From NCBI GenBank assembly GCA_020248265.1, contig JADCHX010000012.1:84378-148377 (forward strand): a stretch of DNA of 64,000 nt, written 5' to 3'. Source of the DNA: Rhodocyclaceae bacterium (GTDB taxonomy: Bacteria; Pseudomonadota; Gammaproteobacteria; Burkholderiales; CAIKXV01). The notes beneath the pieces were generated by a model. The model did no database searches. It had not been told where the DNA came from and saw only the letters and a program-made list of their open reading frames with translations. Below, one piece after another: positions 1-8,993 of this stretch; within the stretch, counting starts at the first letter, position 1; each line of letters opens with the position of its first letter. Both the position numbers and the translations under genes were made by a program.

Positions 1-10
1 TAAGGCCTGC

Positions 11-787
11 ATGTTCTCGATTACGGAGAGACCACTTTCCTCGGCGGCAAGAAAGGCCCTTGCCAAGTCGGCGTCCTATCACGGTTCCCTGACCAGGCTG
101 CGATTGATCGCCATCGCGAAGATGACTGGGGTCTTCGCAGGGCTGCTCGCCGTCGTCGCCTGCATCGCGCTCGTGGGCTTCTGGTGGTTTGATTCCCTGC
201 CGGATCTGATTCGACGAGCACCGAGTTTGGCATGGCAAGTCGGTGCGATGTATTGCTTCGCGTTGCTCGTGGCGGTTTGGGACAGCCGGGAGAACCACGA
301 GGCTCTTTGCGATCTGAAGGCGCACGCGCAGTCGACCCTGAACGACGGCAAGGAGTCCGAAGCCGTGGTCGAGTTCGACGAGACGAGCTTCGCCGTGCCG
401 CACGAACACGGCGTGCTCTACTTCGTCGACGATGGCGGAGGCGGATCGGTTGTGCTGGATGTTTCCACGGTCGCTGACGATCCACGCGAGCCTCAGGCAA
501 GACAGGACAGCATCTCGACCCGATGGCGACTGGATTGCGTGGGCGGTGGTGTGCGTCAGGCCCGCTTCTCCGGTCGACGGATTCCCATCCGGCGCATGGA
601 AGGTCTGGATGAGTGCGAGGAGGCGGGCCCGGAGAAGATTCTGGAAGCGCTCGGATGCTCTGGCTCTCTGGACCTTGCGCGGGTTCCGCTCCCGATTCGG
701 GAAGTCGAACGGCGTATGGGTTCGTTGCTTATGCGTCCCCGCGGCACGAATGAAACCCGACGGCCAGGTCCGGATGTGCGCGAGTGA
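11..787 (+). CDS. Hypothetical two-TM membrane protein
   Basis: I do not recognise this 258-residue protein. Two hydrophobic stretches (about residues 37-58 and 70-90) should be membrane helices, followed by a soluble domain with a motif HGVLYFVDDGGGG near residue 134 and a charged tail. The frame is open to the left edge of the window, so the true start may lie further upstream. An overlapping frame (432-989) lacks convincing protein character; the HGVLY frame runs on smoothly to its stop, so I see no frameshift. About 270 bases without a gene follow before the convergent kup gene. Function unknown. Confidence 0.5.
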   Translation: MFSITERPLSSAARKALAKSASYHGSLTRLRLIAIAKMTGVFAGLLAVVACIALVGFWWFDSLPDLIRRAPSLAWQVGAMYCFALLVAVWDSRENHEALCDLKAHAQSTLNDGKESEAVVEFDETSFAVPHEHGVLYFVDDGGGGSVVLDVSTVADDPREPQARQDSISTRWRLDCVGGGVRQARFSGRRIPIRRMEGLDECEEAGPEKILEALGCSGSLDLARVPLPIREVERRMGSLLMRPRGTNETRRPGPDVRE

Positions 788-1059
788 TCTCGTGGCAGTG
801 TCCAGCGCGACTGCGTCACTTGTTGCCAGGGCCAACCGCCGTTTGAGGACATCGCCGCGAGAATCCAAGCACACATCCAGCGGCTGTAGTCCTGACCCGG
901 TGATCAGACAGGGCGTGGGCTTCTGGCCGATAGCTCACCCGGGAGGGTCGATTGCCGGCACCGTTGGTGTTCGAGTCGGTGCGGAGTAGGATTCGAGGTC
1001 TACGTGGTGCCAGACGCCCCCGGTGGCCCCCCTGAGCCTGCAGGAAGCCGCTGACCAGC
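788..1059. other. Gene-free gap before kup
   Basis: These 272 bases separate the stop of the hypothetical membrane protein from the stop of the convergent kup gene. I see no convincing ORF, hairpin with a T-run, or RNA gene in it. Confidence 0.4.
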
Positions 1060-2982
1060 TCAGATCTGCACCCGCGTGCCGAGCTCGACCACGGCGTTGC
1101 TTGGCAGCCGGAAGAACTCGACCACGCCCCCCGCGTTGCGGGTCATCGCGGCGAACAGCCGTTCGCGCCAGTTCGCCATGCCACCACCAGACGTCGGCAC
1201 CACGGCTTCGCGGCTCAGGAAGTAGCTGGTTTCGAACACCGGAATATGCAGCCCGTGGGACTGCGTGAGCTCCAGTGCTGCGGGAACGTCGGGCGTGTTC
1301 ATGAAGCCGAAGTTCAGGGTCACTCGCCAGAAGCCGTGGCCCAGCGGTGCCACCTGGACGCGCCGGTCCATCGGAATCCAGGGCACTTCGTGGAACACCA
1401 CCGTGAGGATGACGTTACGCACATGGAGTACCTGATTGTGCTTCAGGTTGTGCAACAAGGCCTGCGGAACAGTGGTCGGGTCGGCCACGGCATAGACCGC
1501 TGTTCGTTCGGCCCGGTTCAGCGCGCGCGGGTCGAGACCGTCGATGAAGGACTGCAGTTCGAGCCCATCGCGGCGGATGGCCTGAACCAGTCGCGCCCGC
1601 CCGCGCGACCAGGTGCTCATGACGCCGAACAGGAGCAGCCCGAGCGCCAGCGGAAACCAGCCGCCGTCGAAAAACTTCACCGCGCAGCCGGCGACCAGCA
1701 GCGCGTCGATGGCCAGGAAGAAGGCGGTGGCGCCGATCGCCACTGGCGCCGGCAGCTGCCATGCCTTGCGCACGACGAAGTAGGTCAGCATGGTCGTGAT
1801 CATCATCGTCAACGTGACCGCGATGCCGTAGGCCCCCGCCAAGGCCGACGAGCTGCCGAAGAAGAGCACCGCCGCGATCACGCCTGCCAACAGCGCCCAG
1901 TTCACCGCCGGCATGTAGATCTGGCCCATCTCGCGTGCAGACGTGTAGCGGATCGTCATGCGCGGCAGGAAGCCAAGCTGGATGGCCTGCTTGGTCATCG
2001 AGTAGGCGCCCGAGATCACCGCCTGCGAGGCGATGATGGCTGCCAGCGTGGCCAGCACCAGCGCAGGCAGGAGCAAAGCATCGGGAAACAGGCGGTAGAA
2101 GGGGTTCTCGATGGCTGCTGGGTTGCCCATCAGCAGCGCCCCCTGTCCCAGGTAGTTCAAGGCCAGGCCTGGCAGCACGAGGCCGGTCCAGGCCAGCTGG
2201 ATAGGCTTGCGTCCAAAGTGCCCCATGTCGGCATACAGGGCCTCGGCACCGGTGAGCGCCAGCACGATGGCGCCCACCGCAGCAAACAGGTGCCAGCCCC
2301 GCTCGGCGAGAAAGTTCCAGGCGTGCAGGGGGTTCAGCGCCGCCAGTATGGCGGGCTGCTGCACGATATGTACGACTCCCATCACCCCGAGCATGACGAA
2401 CCACAGCACGATGATCGGGCCGAAGTAGCGGCCAACGAACGCGGTACCGAAGCGCTGCACGAGAAACAGGCCGACGAGGATGGCCACCGTGATGGGTACG
2501 ACATAGGGCTTGAGCGCCGGCGTGACTAGCTCGAGACCTTCCATCGCGCCGAGCACAGAGATGGCTGGCGTGATGAGGCTGTCGCCATAGAACAGCGTGG
2601 CGCCGAATACGCCCAACAGCAGCAGTGCGTGGCGCAGCGCGGGCTGATCCTTGACGGCCTGCGCTGCCATGGCGGTCAGCGCCAGCCCGCCGCCTTCGCC
2701 ATGATTGTCGGCGCGCAGGATTAGGATGACGTACTTGAGCGTGACCACCAGCATCAGGGCCCAGAAGATCACCGACACGGCCCCGACCAGATTGTGGGCA
2801 TCCAGGGGCACCCCGGTGTGCGGCGCAAAGACCTCCTTCATGGTGTAGAGGGGGCTCGTGCCGATGTCGCCGTAGACGACACCGATGGCGCCTAGCGTCA
2901 GCGCCCCCAGGCCCTGCCGGGCGGCCCGCGAGGGGGTGTCAGGCGCCGGGGCGGAATGGGTGGTGCTGGCTGTGGTTGTCAT
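1060..2982 (-). CDS. kup: Kup-family potassium uptake transporter
   Basis: A 640-residue inner-membrane K+/H+ symporter of the KUP/HAK/KT family, close to the usual length of about 620-630. The family signature [10 protein letters not shown] lies about 40 residues from the start, followed by some twelve hydrophobic segments and a cytoplasmic C-terminal domain ending LGTRVQI. The ATG at 2982 is chosen because it gives the normal Kup N-terminus; the frame stays open upstream but that extension is arginine-rich and unlike Kup. It lies 89 bases downstream of kdpE on the same strand, so expression control by KdpDE is likely (inference). No kdpFABC genes are present in the window, which makes this the only visible potassium pump of the module. 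Confidence 0.95.
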   Translation of the reverse strand: MTTTASTTHSAPAPDTPSRAARQGLGALTLGAIGVVYGDIGTSPLYTMKEVFAPHTGVPLDAHNLVGAVSVIFWALMLVVTLKYVILILRADNHGEGGGLALTAMAAQAVKDQPALRHALLLLGVFGATLFYGDSLITPAISVLGAMEGLELVTPALKPYVVPITVAILVGLFLVQRFGTAFVGRYFGPIIVLWFVMLGVMGVVHIVQQPAILAALNPLHAWNFLAERGWHLFAAVGAIVLALTGAEALYADMGHFGRKPIQLAWTGLVLPGLALNYLGQGALLMGNPAAIENPFYRLFPDALLLPALVLATLAAIIASQAVISGAYSMTKQAIQLGFLPRMTIRYTSAREMGQIYMPAVNWALLAGVIAAVLFFGSSSALAGAYGIAVTLTMMITTMLTYFVVRKAWQLPAPVAIGATAFFLAIDALLVAGCAVKFFDGGWFPLALGLLLFGVMSTWSRGRARLVQAIRRDGLELQSFIDGLDPRALNRAERTAVYAVADPTTVPQALLHNLKHNQVLHVRNVILTVVFHEVPWIPMDRRVQVAPLGHGFWRVTLNFGFMNTPDVPAALELTQSHGLHIPVFETSYFLSREAVVPTSGGGMANWRERLFAAMTRNAGGVVEFFRLPSNAVVELGTRVQI

Positions 2983-3071
2983 GCGCTGTCCGGGCAGGTT
3001 CGACGTTGCGCAGCATCGGGGCCTGGCCATCAGGAACGCATAAGTACGCGTCATGACGTGGCGCGCCGACC

Positions 3072-3776
3072 CTAGTCCTCCGGCTCGACCAGTCGATAGC
3101 CCACGCCGGGTTCGGTGAGCAGCAGGCGCGGGTCGGCCGGCTCGGCCTCGAGCTTGGCGCGCAGCTGTGCCATGTAAAGGCGCAGGTAGTGGGTGTGCTC
3201 GGTGTACTCGGGGCCCCACACGTCCACCAGCAACTGGCGGTGCGTGACCACCTGGCCAGCGTGGCGTACCAGCCGTGCCAGTAGCCGGTACTCGGTGGGG
3301 GTCAGGTGCACCTCGGCACCCGCGCGCCGCACACGCCTGGCTTCAAGGTCTACGGCCAGGTCGGCGCGGTCGTAGCGCACGATCGCCGGGTGTACCGTGG
3401 TGCCTCGGTGGCGCAGGGCTACCCGCATGCGGGCCAGCAACTCGGCCAGGCTGAAGGGCTTCACAAGGTAGTCGTCTGCGCCCTCGTCGAGCAGCCGTAC
3501 CTTGTGGTCCTCGCCTGGACGGGCCGAGATCACGATCACCGGCGTGCCGTGCTGGCGCCGGAGGTCTGCCAGCAGCGATGCGCCATCTCCGTCCGGCAGG
3601 CCGAGATCGAGCAGCATGATGTCGAGCCCGCCCTGGGCCAGCGCATTGGAGATGACGGCCCGTGCATCGGCCAGGCTGGCCGAGGAGAAGACTCGGTACC
3701 CCTCGACCTTCAATGCGTCGCGCAAGGTGGTGCGTAGTTCACGGTCGTCCTCGACCAGGAGCACGCCAAGGCTCAC
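3072..3776 (-). CDS. kdpE: KdpE-like response regulator
   Basis: A 234-residue OmpR-type response regulator. The receiver domain (about residues 1-115) has the acidic pair VEDD near residue 9, phosphoacceptor Asp57 in [11 protein letters not shown] and the conserved Lys in YLVKPF. A winged-helix DNA-binding domain follows (about 135-232) ending GVGYRL. Its ATG overlaps the kdpD stop as ATGA, so the two are translationally coupled. KdpE proteins activate kdpFABC under potassium limitation or salt stress; here the adjacent downstream gene is kup, so kup is the natural target. The KdpE assignment rests on the neighbouring KdpD-type kinase as well as on the sequence. Confidence 0.9.
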   Translation of the reverse strand: MSLGVLLVEDDRELRTTLRDALKVEGYRVFSSASLADARAVISNALAQGGLDIMLLDLGLPDGDGASLLADLRRQHGTPVIVISARPGEDHKVRLLDEGADDYLVKPFSLAELLARMRVALRHRGTTVHPAIVRYDRADLAVDLEARRVRRAGAEVHLTPTEYRLLARLVRHAGQVVTHRQLLVDVWGPEYTEHTHYLRLYMAQLRAKLEAEPADPRLLLTEPGVGYRLVEPED

Positions 3777-5341
3777 GGCGGCGCTCCTTCGTCACCGTCG
3801 CGCGCTGTGCCCTCGGGGCACTTCTCCACCGGCAAGGTCACTTCGAAGCTCGAGCCCCCGTTGCGGCGGGCGCGCAGGCTAAGGTCGCCACCGTGCACCC
3901 TCGCGATGGCCTGGCATAGTGCGAGCCCCACGCCGGCGCCGGGTCGTGGATGGTCATCGGCACTTCCGGCGACGGCGTCAGTGTCACCGCGTTGGAAGGT
4001 ATCGAAGATGCGCCTGCGCTGCGCCGTGGGCACGCCGGGTCCACGGTCCCGTACGGCGATGAGTACGGAAGGCCCGGCCCGCCGGGCCATGACCTCGACG
4101 GGCGTATCGCCAATGCCATGCTTCAGTGCGTTGTCGACGAGGTTGTCGAGCAACTGGACCATCAGAACGGCGTCGCAGCGCAGCAAGGGCAGACCGGCTT
4201 CCACGCTAGCCTTCACCCGGTGTTGCGGGGCGCGCTGCCTCACGCGTCGCAATACGGTGCCGACCATTTCCTCGACAGACTCCCAATCGCGCTGCAGCGC
4301 CACCCCGACCTGGCCCAGGCGCGCCAGCTGCAGGGTGTTGTCCGTCAGGCGAGACAGTTGCGTGGCCTCATCGACGATGGTGGCCGCGAGACGGCGACGC
4401 TGCGCAAGGGACAGGCGCTCGTCCTGATCGTGCAAGGCGCTGGCTGCGCCCAGGATGGTGGCCAGTGGCGTCCTGTGGTCGTGCGAGATGGCCGTCAGCA
4501 GCGTGTTGCGAAGCGCGTGGCCCTGGGCCTGCTCGCGCGCCGCGGCAGCGGAACGCAGGGCGTCGCTGCGCTCCAGCGCAGCCCCGAGCTGGTCGCACAG
4601 CAACTGCACATGGTTACGCAGTTCGCCGCCGGCATCAGTCGTACCCCGGACGAGAGCCGCACCGAACGCGCCGCTGACGCCGCGCATAGGCAGGTACCAC
4701 GACGGCTGCTCCTCGTGACGTCCCGTGCCTGGCCCCATGGGCCGACCCTCCTGCAGACAGAGACGCAGCCCCGATGACTCGTCGGGTGTCACGGGGCCAA
4801 GCAACTGAGTCCCGCTGGCCTCGACGGTATCGACGGATGGGCTGGACACAAGCACTGTGGGTTCTGCGCCGATCAACCTGCGGACCGTGTCTCGCAGGAT
4901 CGAAGCCTGCGCGACGGGTTCATCGGCCACGCGCAGGGCCTCGGCGAATTCCCGAAGCTGATCGGAGCGCAGGGCCTGCGCCGTCGCCTGAGCCGTATGC
5001 CAGCGCAGGCGAGCCACCAGCAGCGTCACGATCCAGCTGACCGTCAGCATCGTGACGAGCAACAACGCGTGCTGGTGAAGGTCAACGGCGAAGGCGCCGC
5101 GCGGCGGGACGAAAGCGAAGTTGAAGGCCAGCACGGCGATTGCGCTGGCAACAAGCGACACCAACGGCATCGACCAGATAGCGGCGATGGCTGCGCTCAG
5201 CACGAGGATCAGCGCCATGTTTGCCAGATCGATCCGACCGTCCAGCTCGAACATCAGGAGCCAGGAAACTGTCCAGACGATACTGGCAGGCAGCCAACGG
5301 CGCTTCGCCGCACTGCCGCTTTGGATGTGAGATTGCGACAC
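3773..5341 (-). CDS. kdpD: KdpD-like histidine kinase lacking the N-terminal KdpD/Usp domains
   Basis: A 522-residue membrane histidine kinase. It begins directly at the four-helix membrane region of KdpD (DUF4118, about residues 17-111), continues through a GAF-like region (about 140-260) and a HisKA domain with phosphoacceptor His287 in SHDHRTPL, then an ATPase domain with DNLVDNALKH and DRGPGVP. Canonical KdpD is near 890 residues and carries about 370-390 N-terminal cytoplasmic residues (KdpD sensor domain and universal-stress-like domain) that are missing here. No coding remnant of those domains is visible upstream. It is first in the kdpD-kdpE-kup operon. Loss of the input domains implies sensing through the membrane or GAF region only. 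Confidence 0.88.
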   Translation of the reverse strand: MSQSHIQSGSAAKRRWLPASIVWTVSWLLMFELDGRIDLANMALILVLSAAIAAIWSMPLVSLVASAIAVLAFNFAFVPPRGAFAVDLHQHALLLVTMLTVSWIVTLLVARLRWHTAQATAQALRSDQLREFAEALRVADEPVAQASILRDTVRRLIGAEPTVLVSSPSVDTVEASGTQLLGPVTPDESSGLRLCLQEGRPMGPGTGRHEEQPSWYLPMRGVSGAFGAALVRGTTDAGGELRNHVQLLCDQLGAALERSDALRSAAAAREQAQGHALRNTLLTAISHDHRTPLATILGAASALHDQDERLSLAQRRRLAATIVDEATQLSRLTDNTLQLARLGQVGVALQRDWESVEEMVGTVLRRVRQRAPQHRVKASVEAGLPLLRCDAVLMVQLLDNLVDNALKHGIGDTPVEVMARRAGPSVLIAVRDRGPGVPTAQRRRIFDTFQRGDTDAVAGSADDHPRPGAGVGLALCQAIARVHGGDLSLRARRNGGSSFEVTLPVEKCPEGTARDGDEGAPP

Positions 5342-5610
5342 GCTGACAAGCTACCACGGCAGCCATCAGGAATCCGTAAGCGGCTTCTCTCCGTGGCGAT
5401 CGCTGCACAAGGAATGGGCGGGATCTCGCCGACAAGTGTTGCCCCCGCTGTCGCAGCGCGACCCCGGGGGCCACCCCAGAATTACCCACCTGAGCATCGA
5501 TAGCCGCGCGTGCTGCGCGGAGCACTGAAGACGGGACGTCAGCCTCAGCCCCCTCGACTGAGGTGCAGAGGCTGGCCGACAGCCATCGACAGATACGAGT
5601 ATCCCCCGGT
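5342..5610. promoter_or_regulatory. Upstream region of the kdpD-kdpE-kup operon
   Basis: These 269 bases lie between the kdpD start and the stop of the nitroreductase-like gene, both read leftward. The region must hold the promoter of the potassium module, but I cannot point to a clear -35/-10 pair or to a remnant of the missing KdpD N-terminal domains. Confidence 0.4.
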
Positions 5611-6780
5611 TCAGGCTCGGAGCAGATTACTCAGCGGCCGCCGGGGCGAGTGCCCGGCAGGCTCCATCGCATAGCCGACGCGGGAAAGCATCTGCAACGT
5701 CTGCGCCACCGCGTCCAGGCCCAGGGTGGCATGCAACGCACGGCGCTGCTCGCGCATGGCGTCGAACTCCTGCAGCGCTTGCGACAGTGGGTGCAGTGAG
5801 AACCCGTCGGCCGTGGCCTGCAACTGGGCACGAACGAAGACCCGGCCCACGGCGATCTGGTCGCGCCGGCTGTTGCCCTGTGTCGCGATCCAGAAGTAGC
5901 CGCTACCCGTCTCGGAAGGCTGCCAGTGCTCAAGCATGCGCTGGTGCGTATCGTTGCCCCGTTTGGGTACCGCGAAACGATCGAACAGGCCCACCGCGTC
6001 AAGCAGACGCGGCATCATGCCGATTATCGAGATTCCGTCGCGGTGCTGCGCGATCTCGGCCGGGCCGATGCGCAGAAGCCGGGCAGACTCGAGATACGTG
6101 GCTGGCGTGAGCATTTCGATCTCGAACGCAGTGCGGGTGAGTTGGCGTAGCGTGGCCATGCGCGCAGGTTCGCTCACCTGCCCCAGCAGCAGCGACGGCT
6201 GCTTGACCGATGCGCCGAGCAGGCGTTGCCAGAGCGGCGGGGCCACCACCCGCTGGTTGTCGTAGACGCCCTTCTGAGTACGGCGTTCACGCACCTGGGC
6301 GAACAATGGGTCAGGCTCGGCGCTGCCAGGCTCGCCCACCACTAGCCGGGCCACGCGCACGCCACGCGGCAGGGTTTGGTCCGGCGGATCACCGTCGGGG
6401 AACAGATTGACCTGCACTGCGCGGCCGCGCTGCGACGCCGCCTGCACCGCCAGCTCCAGGAAGGCGCCGCAGCCGATCAGGATCTGGCGTCCGAACGGAT
6501 CGGTCTCGGGAAGAAGTCGATCACTGTCGCAGAACAGGGTGATCGCCCCGGGTTCGTACAGGTCGGCGATCCAGGGCTGAAGATTGTGCGGGTTGGGTGC
6601 GAGCAGCGCGTGGGCGAGCATGAACTCGCGAATGTCCAACGTGTCGGTCGGCTCGCTCCAGGCCTGCAGCGCGGCAGCGGGCATGCCGGCGGTGCAGCCG
6701 ATCACCGTCAGCGGAGTGGTGGCCGCGAGCACAGCGCCCCCACCCGCGAGGCGGATGAAGCGGCGTCGGTCGGGCATCAT
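5611..6780 (-). CDS. Tat-exported nitroreductase-fold protein (Acg-like)
   Basis: A 389-residue protein starting with tandem ATGs at 6780 and 6777 and a twin-arginine signal (RRRFIRLAGGG followed by a hydrophobic stretch). The signal ends in VIGC, so a Tat-exported lipoprotein is possible. The mature part resembles the Acg-like branch of the FMN-dependent nitroreductase superfamily, with APNPHNLQPW near its start, a typical flavin-contact segment. Substrate unknown. It follows the lipoprotein gene by about 40 bases on the same strand and is probably co-transcribed, both lying opposite a LysR regulator that may control them. Assignment is from motif reading only. Confidence 0.75.
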   Translation of the reverse strand: MMPDRRRFIRLAGGGAVLAATTPLTVIGCTAGMPAAALQAWSEPTDTLDIREFMLAHALLAPNPHNLQPWIADLYEPGAITLFCDSDRLLPETDPFGRQILIGCGAFLELAVQAASQRGRAVQVNLFPDGDPPDQTLPRGVRVARLVVGEPGSAEPDPLFAQVRERRTQKGVYDNQRVVAPPLWQRLLGASVKQPSLLLGQVSEPARMATLRQLTRTAFEIEMLTPATYLESARLLRIGPAEIAQHRDGISIIGMMPRLLDAVGLFDRFAVPKRGNDTHQRMLEHWQPSETGSGYFWIATQGNSRRDQIAVGRVFVRAQLQATADGFSLHPLSQALQEFDAMREQRRALHATLGLDAVAQTLQMLSRVGYAMEPAGHSPRRPLSNLLRA

Positions 6781-6817
6781 TTCGTGAGAAGGCGAGGGGA
6801 TAATGGTCGTCTCCCGT

Positions 6818-7525
6818 TCAGCGTGCGGACCCGGTCGCCCGCTGCAGCAGCACGTCGGCAAACTTGCGAGCCGCGACCTCGGCCTGCAACTCGGCGTGAC
6901 CGATCCCGCTGAACGCCGAGCCCACGTTGTTCACGCCAGCCTGACCCTTGAAGGACAGCGCCGCGACCCTTGACGTGCCGGACACGGCTTCCACGTCCAG
7001 CGATACTCCGCCGCGCGACAGCGGCGCCAGCAGCAGCAGGGTCGTGACCGCGTTGAGCCCCGGGCTTGCCAGTTCCACGGCGGTGACCGTGCCGCGTACC
7101 TGCACCGCATCCGGTCTGGCCGTGTCGACTTGCCGCAGCCCCGCGTCCTGCAGTTCCTTCGTCAGAGTCTGAACAAAGGCCTTTCGCAGGGCGGCCTGCT
7201 GTCCGTCGTCGAGCTTGACTGCCCCCCCGAACGCCAGGGCGTCTGCCGGCAGATGAAAGGCCGACACGCGCAGCTCGGCCACCCGCCAGGCGCGGGTGCC
7301 GTCTGGCTGGGCGCTCAACTGCTCGGCATCACTGAGGCTGCTCTCTTGCGGGCTCCCCACGCTGGCACAGCCGACCAGCGTCAGGCCGCTGGTCAGAATC
7401 AGCGTCGACAGGAACACTCGCAGACGCGCGTGGGAGTGGGGGATAGGGGAGTGGGGGAGAGACAAGGCGCGACTCCTTCGCGGTAGGGGCCTGCGATCTG
7501 CCGGCCGAGCAGACACTTTGGCCAT
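6818..7525 (-). CDS. DUF3313-like lipoprotein
   Basis: The protein carries a lipoprotein signal (hydrophobic stretch ending LVGCASVG) and a compact domain resembling DUF3313-type lipoproteins, with LRQVDTARPDAVQVRG and a glycine-rich end. The start is uncertain: ATG 7525 gives 235 residues with a long leader that looks untranslated (repetitive proline, serine and histidine codons), whereas GTG 7417 gives 199 residues with a normal short signal peptide. I favour 7417. Between the two candidates lies a G-rich direct repeat. It probably sits in the outer membrane; function unknown. It is followed by the nitroreductase-like gene, suggesting a two-gene operon. Confidence 0.7.
   Translation of the reverse strand: MAKVSARPADRRPLPRRSRALSLPHSPIPHSHARLRVFLSTLILTSGLTLVGCASVGSPQESSLSDAEQLSAQPDGTRAWRVAELRVSAFHLPADALAFGGAVKLDDGQQAALRKAFVQTLTKELQDAGLRQVDTARPDAVQVRGTVTAVELASPGLNAVTTLLLLAPLSRGGVSLDVEAVSGTSRVAALSFKGQAGVNNVGSAFSGIGHAELQAEVAARKFADVLLQRATGSAR
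7432..7458. repeat. Direct repeat with four G-tracts (possible G-quadruplex)
   Basis: A 12-base unit GGGAGTGGGGGA occurs at 7432-7443 and again at 7447-7458, separated by TAG. On the + strand this places four runs of three or more G (3, 5, 4 and 5 long) with three-base loops in about 26 bases, the classical intramolecular quadruplex pattern. It lies on the template strand of the lipoprotein gene, between its two candidate start codons and near the divergent LysR promoter. Confidence 0.55.
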
Positions 7526-7550
7526 CGCCCGCCGAAGTCACCAGACTCGG

Positions 7551-7586
7551 CAAAGCATGCGAGTCATGCAAAAATGCATGCCATGC
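7551..7586. promoter_or_regulatory. CATGC repeats, likely regulator-binding site
   Basis: Four copies of CATGC start at 7556, 7565, 7577 and 7582, and an inverted repeat ATGCA-AAAA-TGCAT spans 7566-7579. This is the divergent interval between the lipoprotein and LysR genes, where LysR-type regulators usually bind. If translation of the LysR gene starts at ATG 7583 rather than 7574, the site lies just upstream of the start codon. Confidence 0.35.
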
Positions 7587-8530
7587 CTGTCCGTACCATC
7601 CCTGGTGACACCACTCCTGTCCAGCCCTCGCCCGGCCCGCTGCTGGACAACTGGAACCTCCTGCGCTCTTTCATCGCCATCTACGAGACCAGCACCCTCA
7701 CGGGTGCCGCGCAGCGCCTGGTCACCACTCAGCCCAGCATGGGCCGCCACCTGCGCGAACTCGAGAAGAGCCTGGGCGAGACCCTGTTCGTGCGCTTGCC
7801 CGGCCAGCTAAAGCCGAACGCCAGAGCGGACGCGCTGTACGCCGCCATCGCGCCAATGTACCAGGCCGTTCGCGACGCCGAGCGGCTATTCGGCGAGGGC
7901 GCCGAGCAGGTTGCGGGCGTGGTGCGAGTCGCGGTGGGAGAGGCCTACGCTCATCACGTCGTACCGCAGATTCTGGCACCGCTGCTCAACGAGCACCCAG
8001 AGCTCGAGATCGAGCTGTCGGTCTCCAACCAGAGCGACAACCTTCTTCGCCGCGATGCCGACATCGCAGTGCGTTTCTTCCGGCCGCAGCAGGACAGAAT
8101 CATCGCCCGCAAGCTCGGGCGCGCAGATATGGGTCTGTACGCGCACGAGTCGTACCTCGCCCGCTTCGGAGAGCCCGTCGGCTTCGAGATCCCGCCCGGT
8201 GGCGTGCTCGCCGGTTTCGACCGCATGCCCATGCAGCTGAGCGCATCGTTGCGCGGCGGGGAGCCCGCCCGGCCGCTGCAGTTTCGCTGGCGCAGCGATG
8301 CCGTGCTGGCCTTGCAGGCCGCGATCGAGAGCGGCGCCTGCATCGGCATGATGTTCAACCACATCGCGGCGACTCGGCCCGGGCTGAGGCGGGTGTTGGC
8401 CAGTCAGGTCGGCTTACCCAACGAGGTATGGCTGTGCGCCCACGATGATCTGCGCCGCAGCAGCCGTATGCGCTTGGTGTGGCAACACCTCGGGGACGCC
8501 CTGGAGGCTTTATTGACTCCACCTGATTGA
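7574..8530 (+). CDS. LysR-family transcriptional regulator
   Basis: A 318-residue LysR regulator (315 if ATG 7583 is used). The N-terminal winged helix includes NLLRSFIAIYETSTLTGAAQ, then TTQPSMGRHLRELEKSLG, followed by the periplasmic-binding-like effector domain (about residues 100-310). It is transcribed divergently from the lipoprotein and nitroreductase pair, the usual arrangement for autoregulation and control of the divergent operon by a small-molecule inducer. Inducer unknown. Confidence 0.9.
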   Translation: MHAMPVRTIPGDTTPVQPSPGPLLDNWNLLRSFIAIYETSTLTGAAQRLVTTQPSMGRHLRELEKSLGETLFVRLPGQLKPNARADALYAAIAPMYQAVRDAERLFGEGAEQVAGVVRVAVGEAYAHHVVPQILAPLLNEHPELEIELSVSNQSDNLLRRDADIAVRFFRPQQDRIIARKLGRADMGLYAHESYLARFGEPVGFEIPPGGVLAGFDRMPMQLSASLRGGEPARPLQFRWRSDAVLALQAAIESGACIGMMFNHIAATRPGLRRVLASQVGLPNEVWLCAHDDLRRSSRMRLVWQHLGDALEALLTPPD

Positions 8531-8664
8531 TTCTCGCTGAATCGGGAAGCTCAGGTCGATGTCCGGTGAATCCGCAGTAGCGCGCGCCAGTCGAATCCGC
8601 CCCTGCAAAGACGCGTTTCGAAGGCTGACTTGAAGGCGGCAGGTGCTGTAGTCGACCGCCACGC

Positions 8665-8693
8665 TTGACGGTCATAACGCGAGGCAATACTAT
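8665..8693 (+). promoter_or_regulatory. Sigma70-type promoter of higBA
   Basis: A -35 box TTGACG (8665-8670) and a -10 box TACTAT (8688-8693) are separated by exactly 17 bases. The predicted start of transcription is near 8700, one base before the higB ATG at 8701, and no Shine-Dalgarno sequence precedes that ATG, so the transcript may be leaderless. Confidence 0.6.
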
Positions 8694-8700
8694 TTTGCGA

Positions 8701-8982
8701 ATGGCAATCAGGACGTTCAAGTGTGCCGATGCCGAAGCGCTGTTCCACCTGCGCCGGTTGGGTCGCTTTGTCGGTTTCGATCGTCCGACACTGCACAAGT
8801 TGAAGCAGCTGGACCTCGCGCGATGCATCGAAGACCTGCGCGCGCCGCCGACGAATCGATTGGATCGGTTGAAGGGCGATCGCGCGGGCCAGTGGAGCCT
8901 GCGGGCGAACGATCGGTGCCGAATCTGCTTTCGCTGGACAGGCAGCGATGCCGAAGAGGTCGAGATCGTGGGCTATCTCTGA
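8701..8982 (+). CDS. higB: HigB-type toxin (RelE superfamily)
   Basis: A 93-residue type II toxin. The start at ATG 8701 gives the typical HigB opening IRTFKCADAEALF; later motifs NRLDRLKGDRAGQWS and RICFRWTG are diagnostic for the family. HigB toxins are ribosome-dependent mRNA endonucleases. As usual for hig modules the toxin precedes the antitoxin, with an 11-base gap to higA. The region is AT-richer than its surroundings, and such modules often travel with mobile DNA, although no transposase is seen here. Confidence 0.9.
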   Translation: MAIRTFKCADAEALFHLRRLGRFVGFDRPTLHKLKQLDLARCIEDLRAPPTNRLDRLKGDRAGQWSLRANDRCRICFRWTGSDAEEVEIVGYL

Positions 8983-8993
8983 GGCGCGACGCA

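Noticed and set aside
432-989. An alternative frame overlapping the first hypothetical gene, suggesting a frameshift
   Set aside because: The original frame continues with plausible protein sequence to its stop, while the alternative is rich in Arg, Ser and Trp.
1246-2529. A 427-codon frame antisense to kup
   Set aside because: Histidine- and glutamine-rich with no known motif; kup on the other strand is unequivocal.
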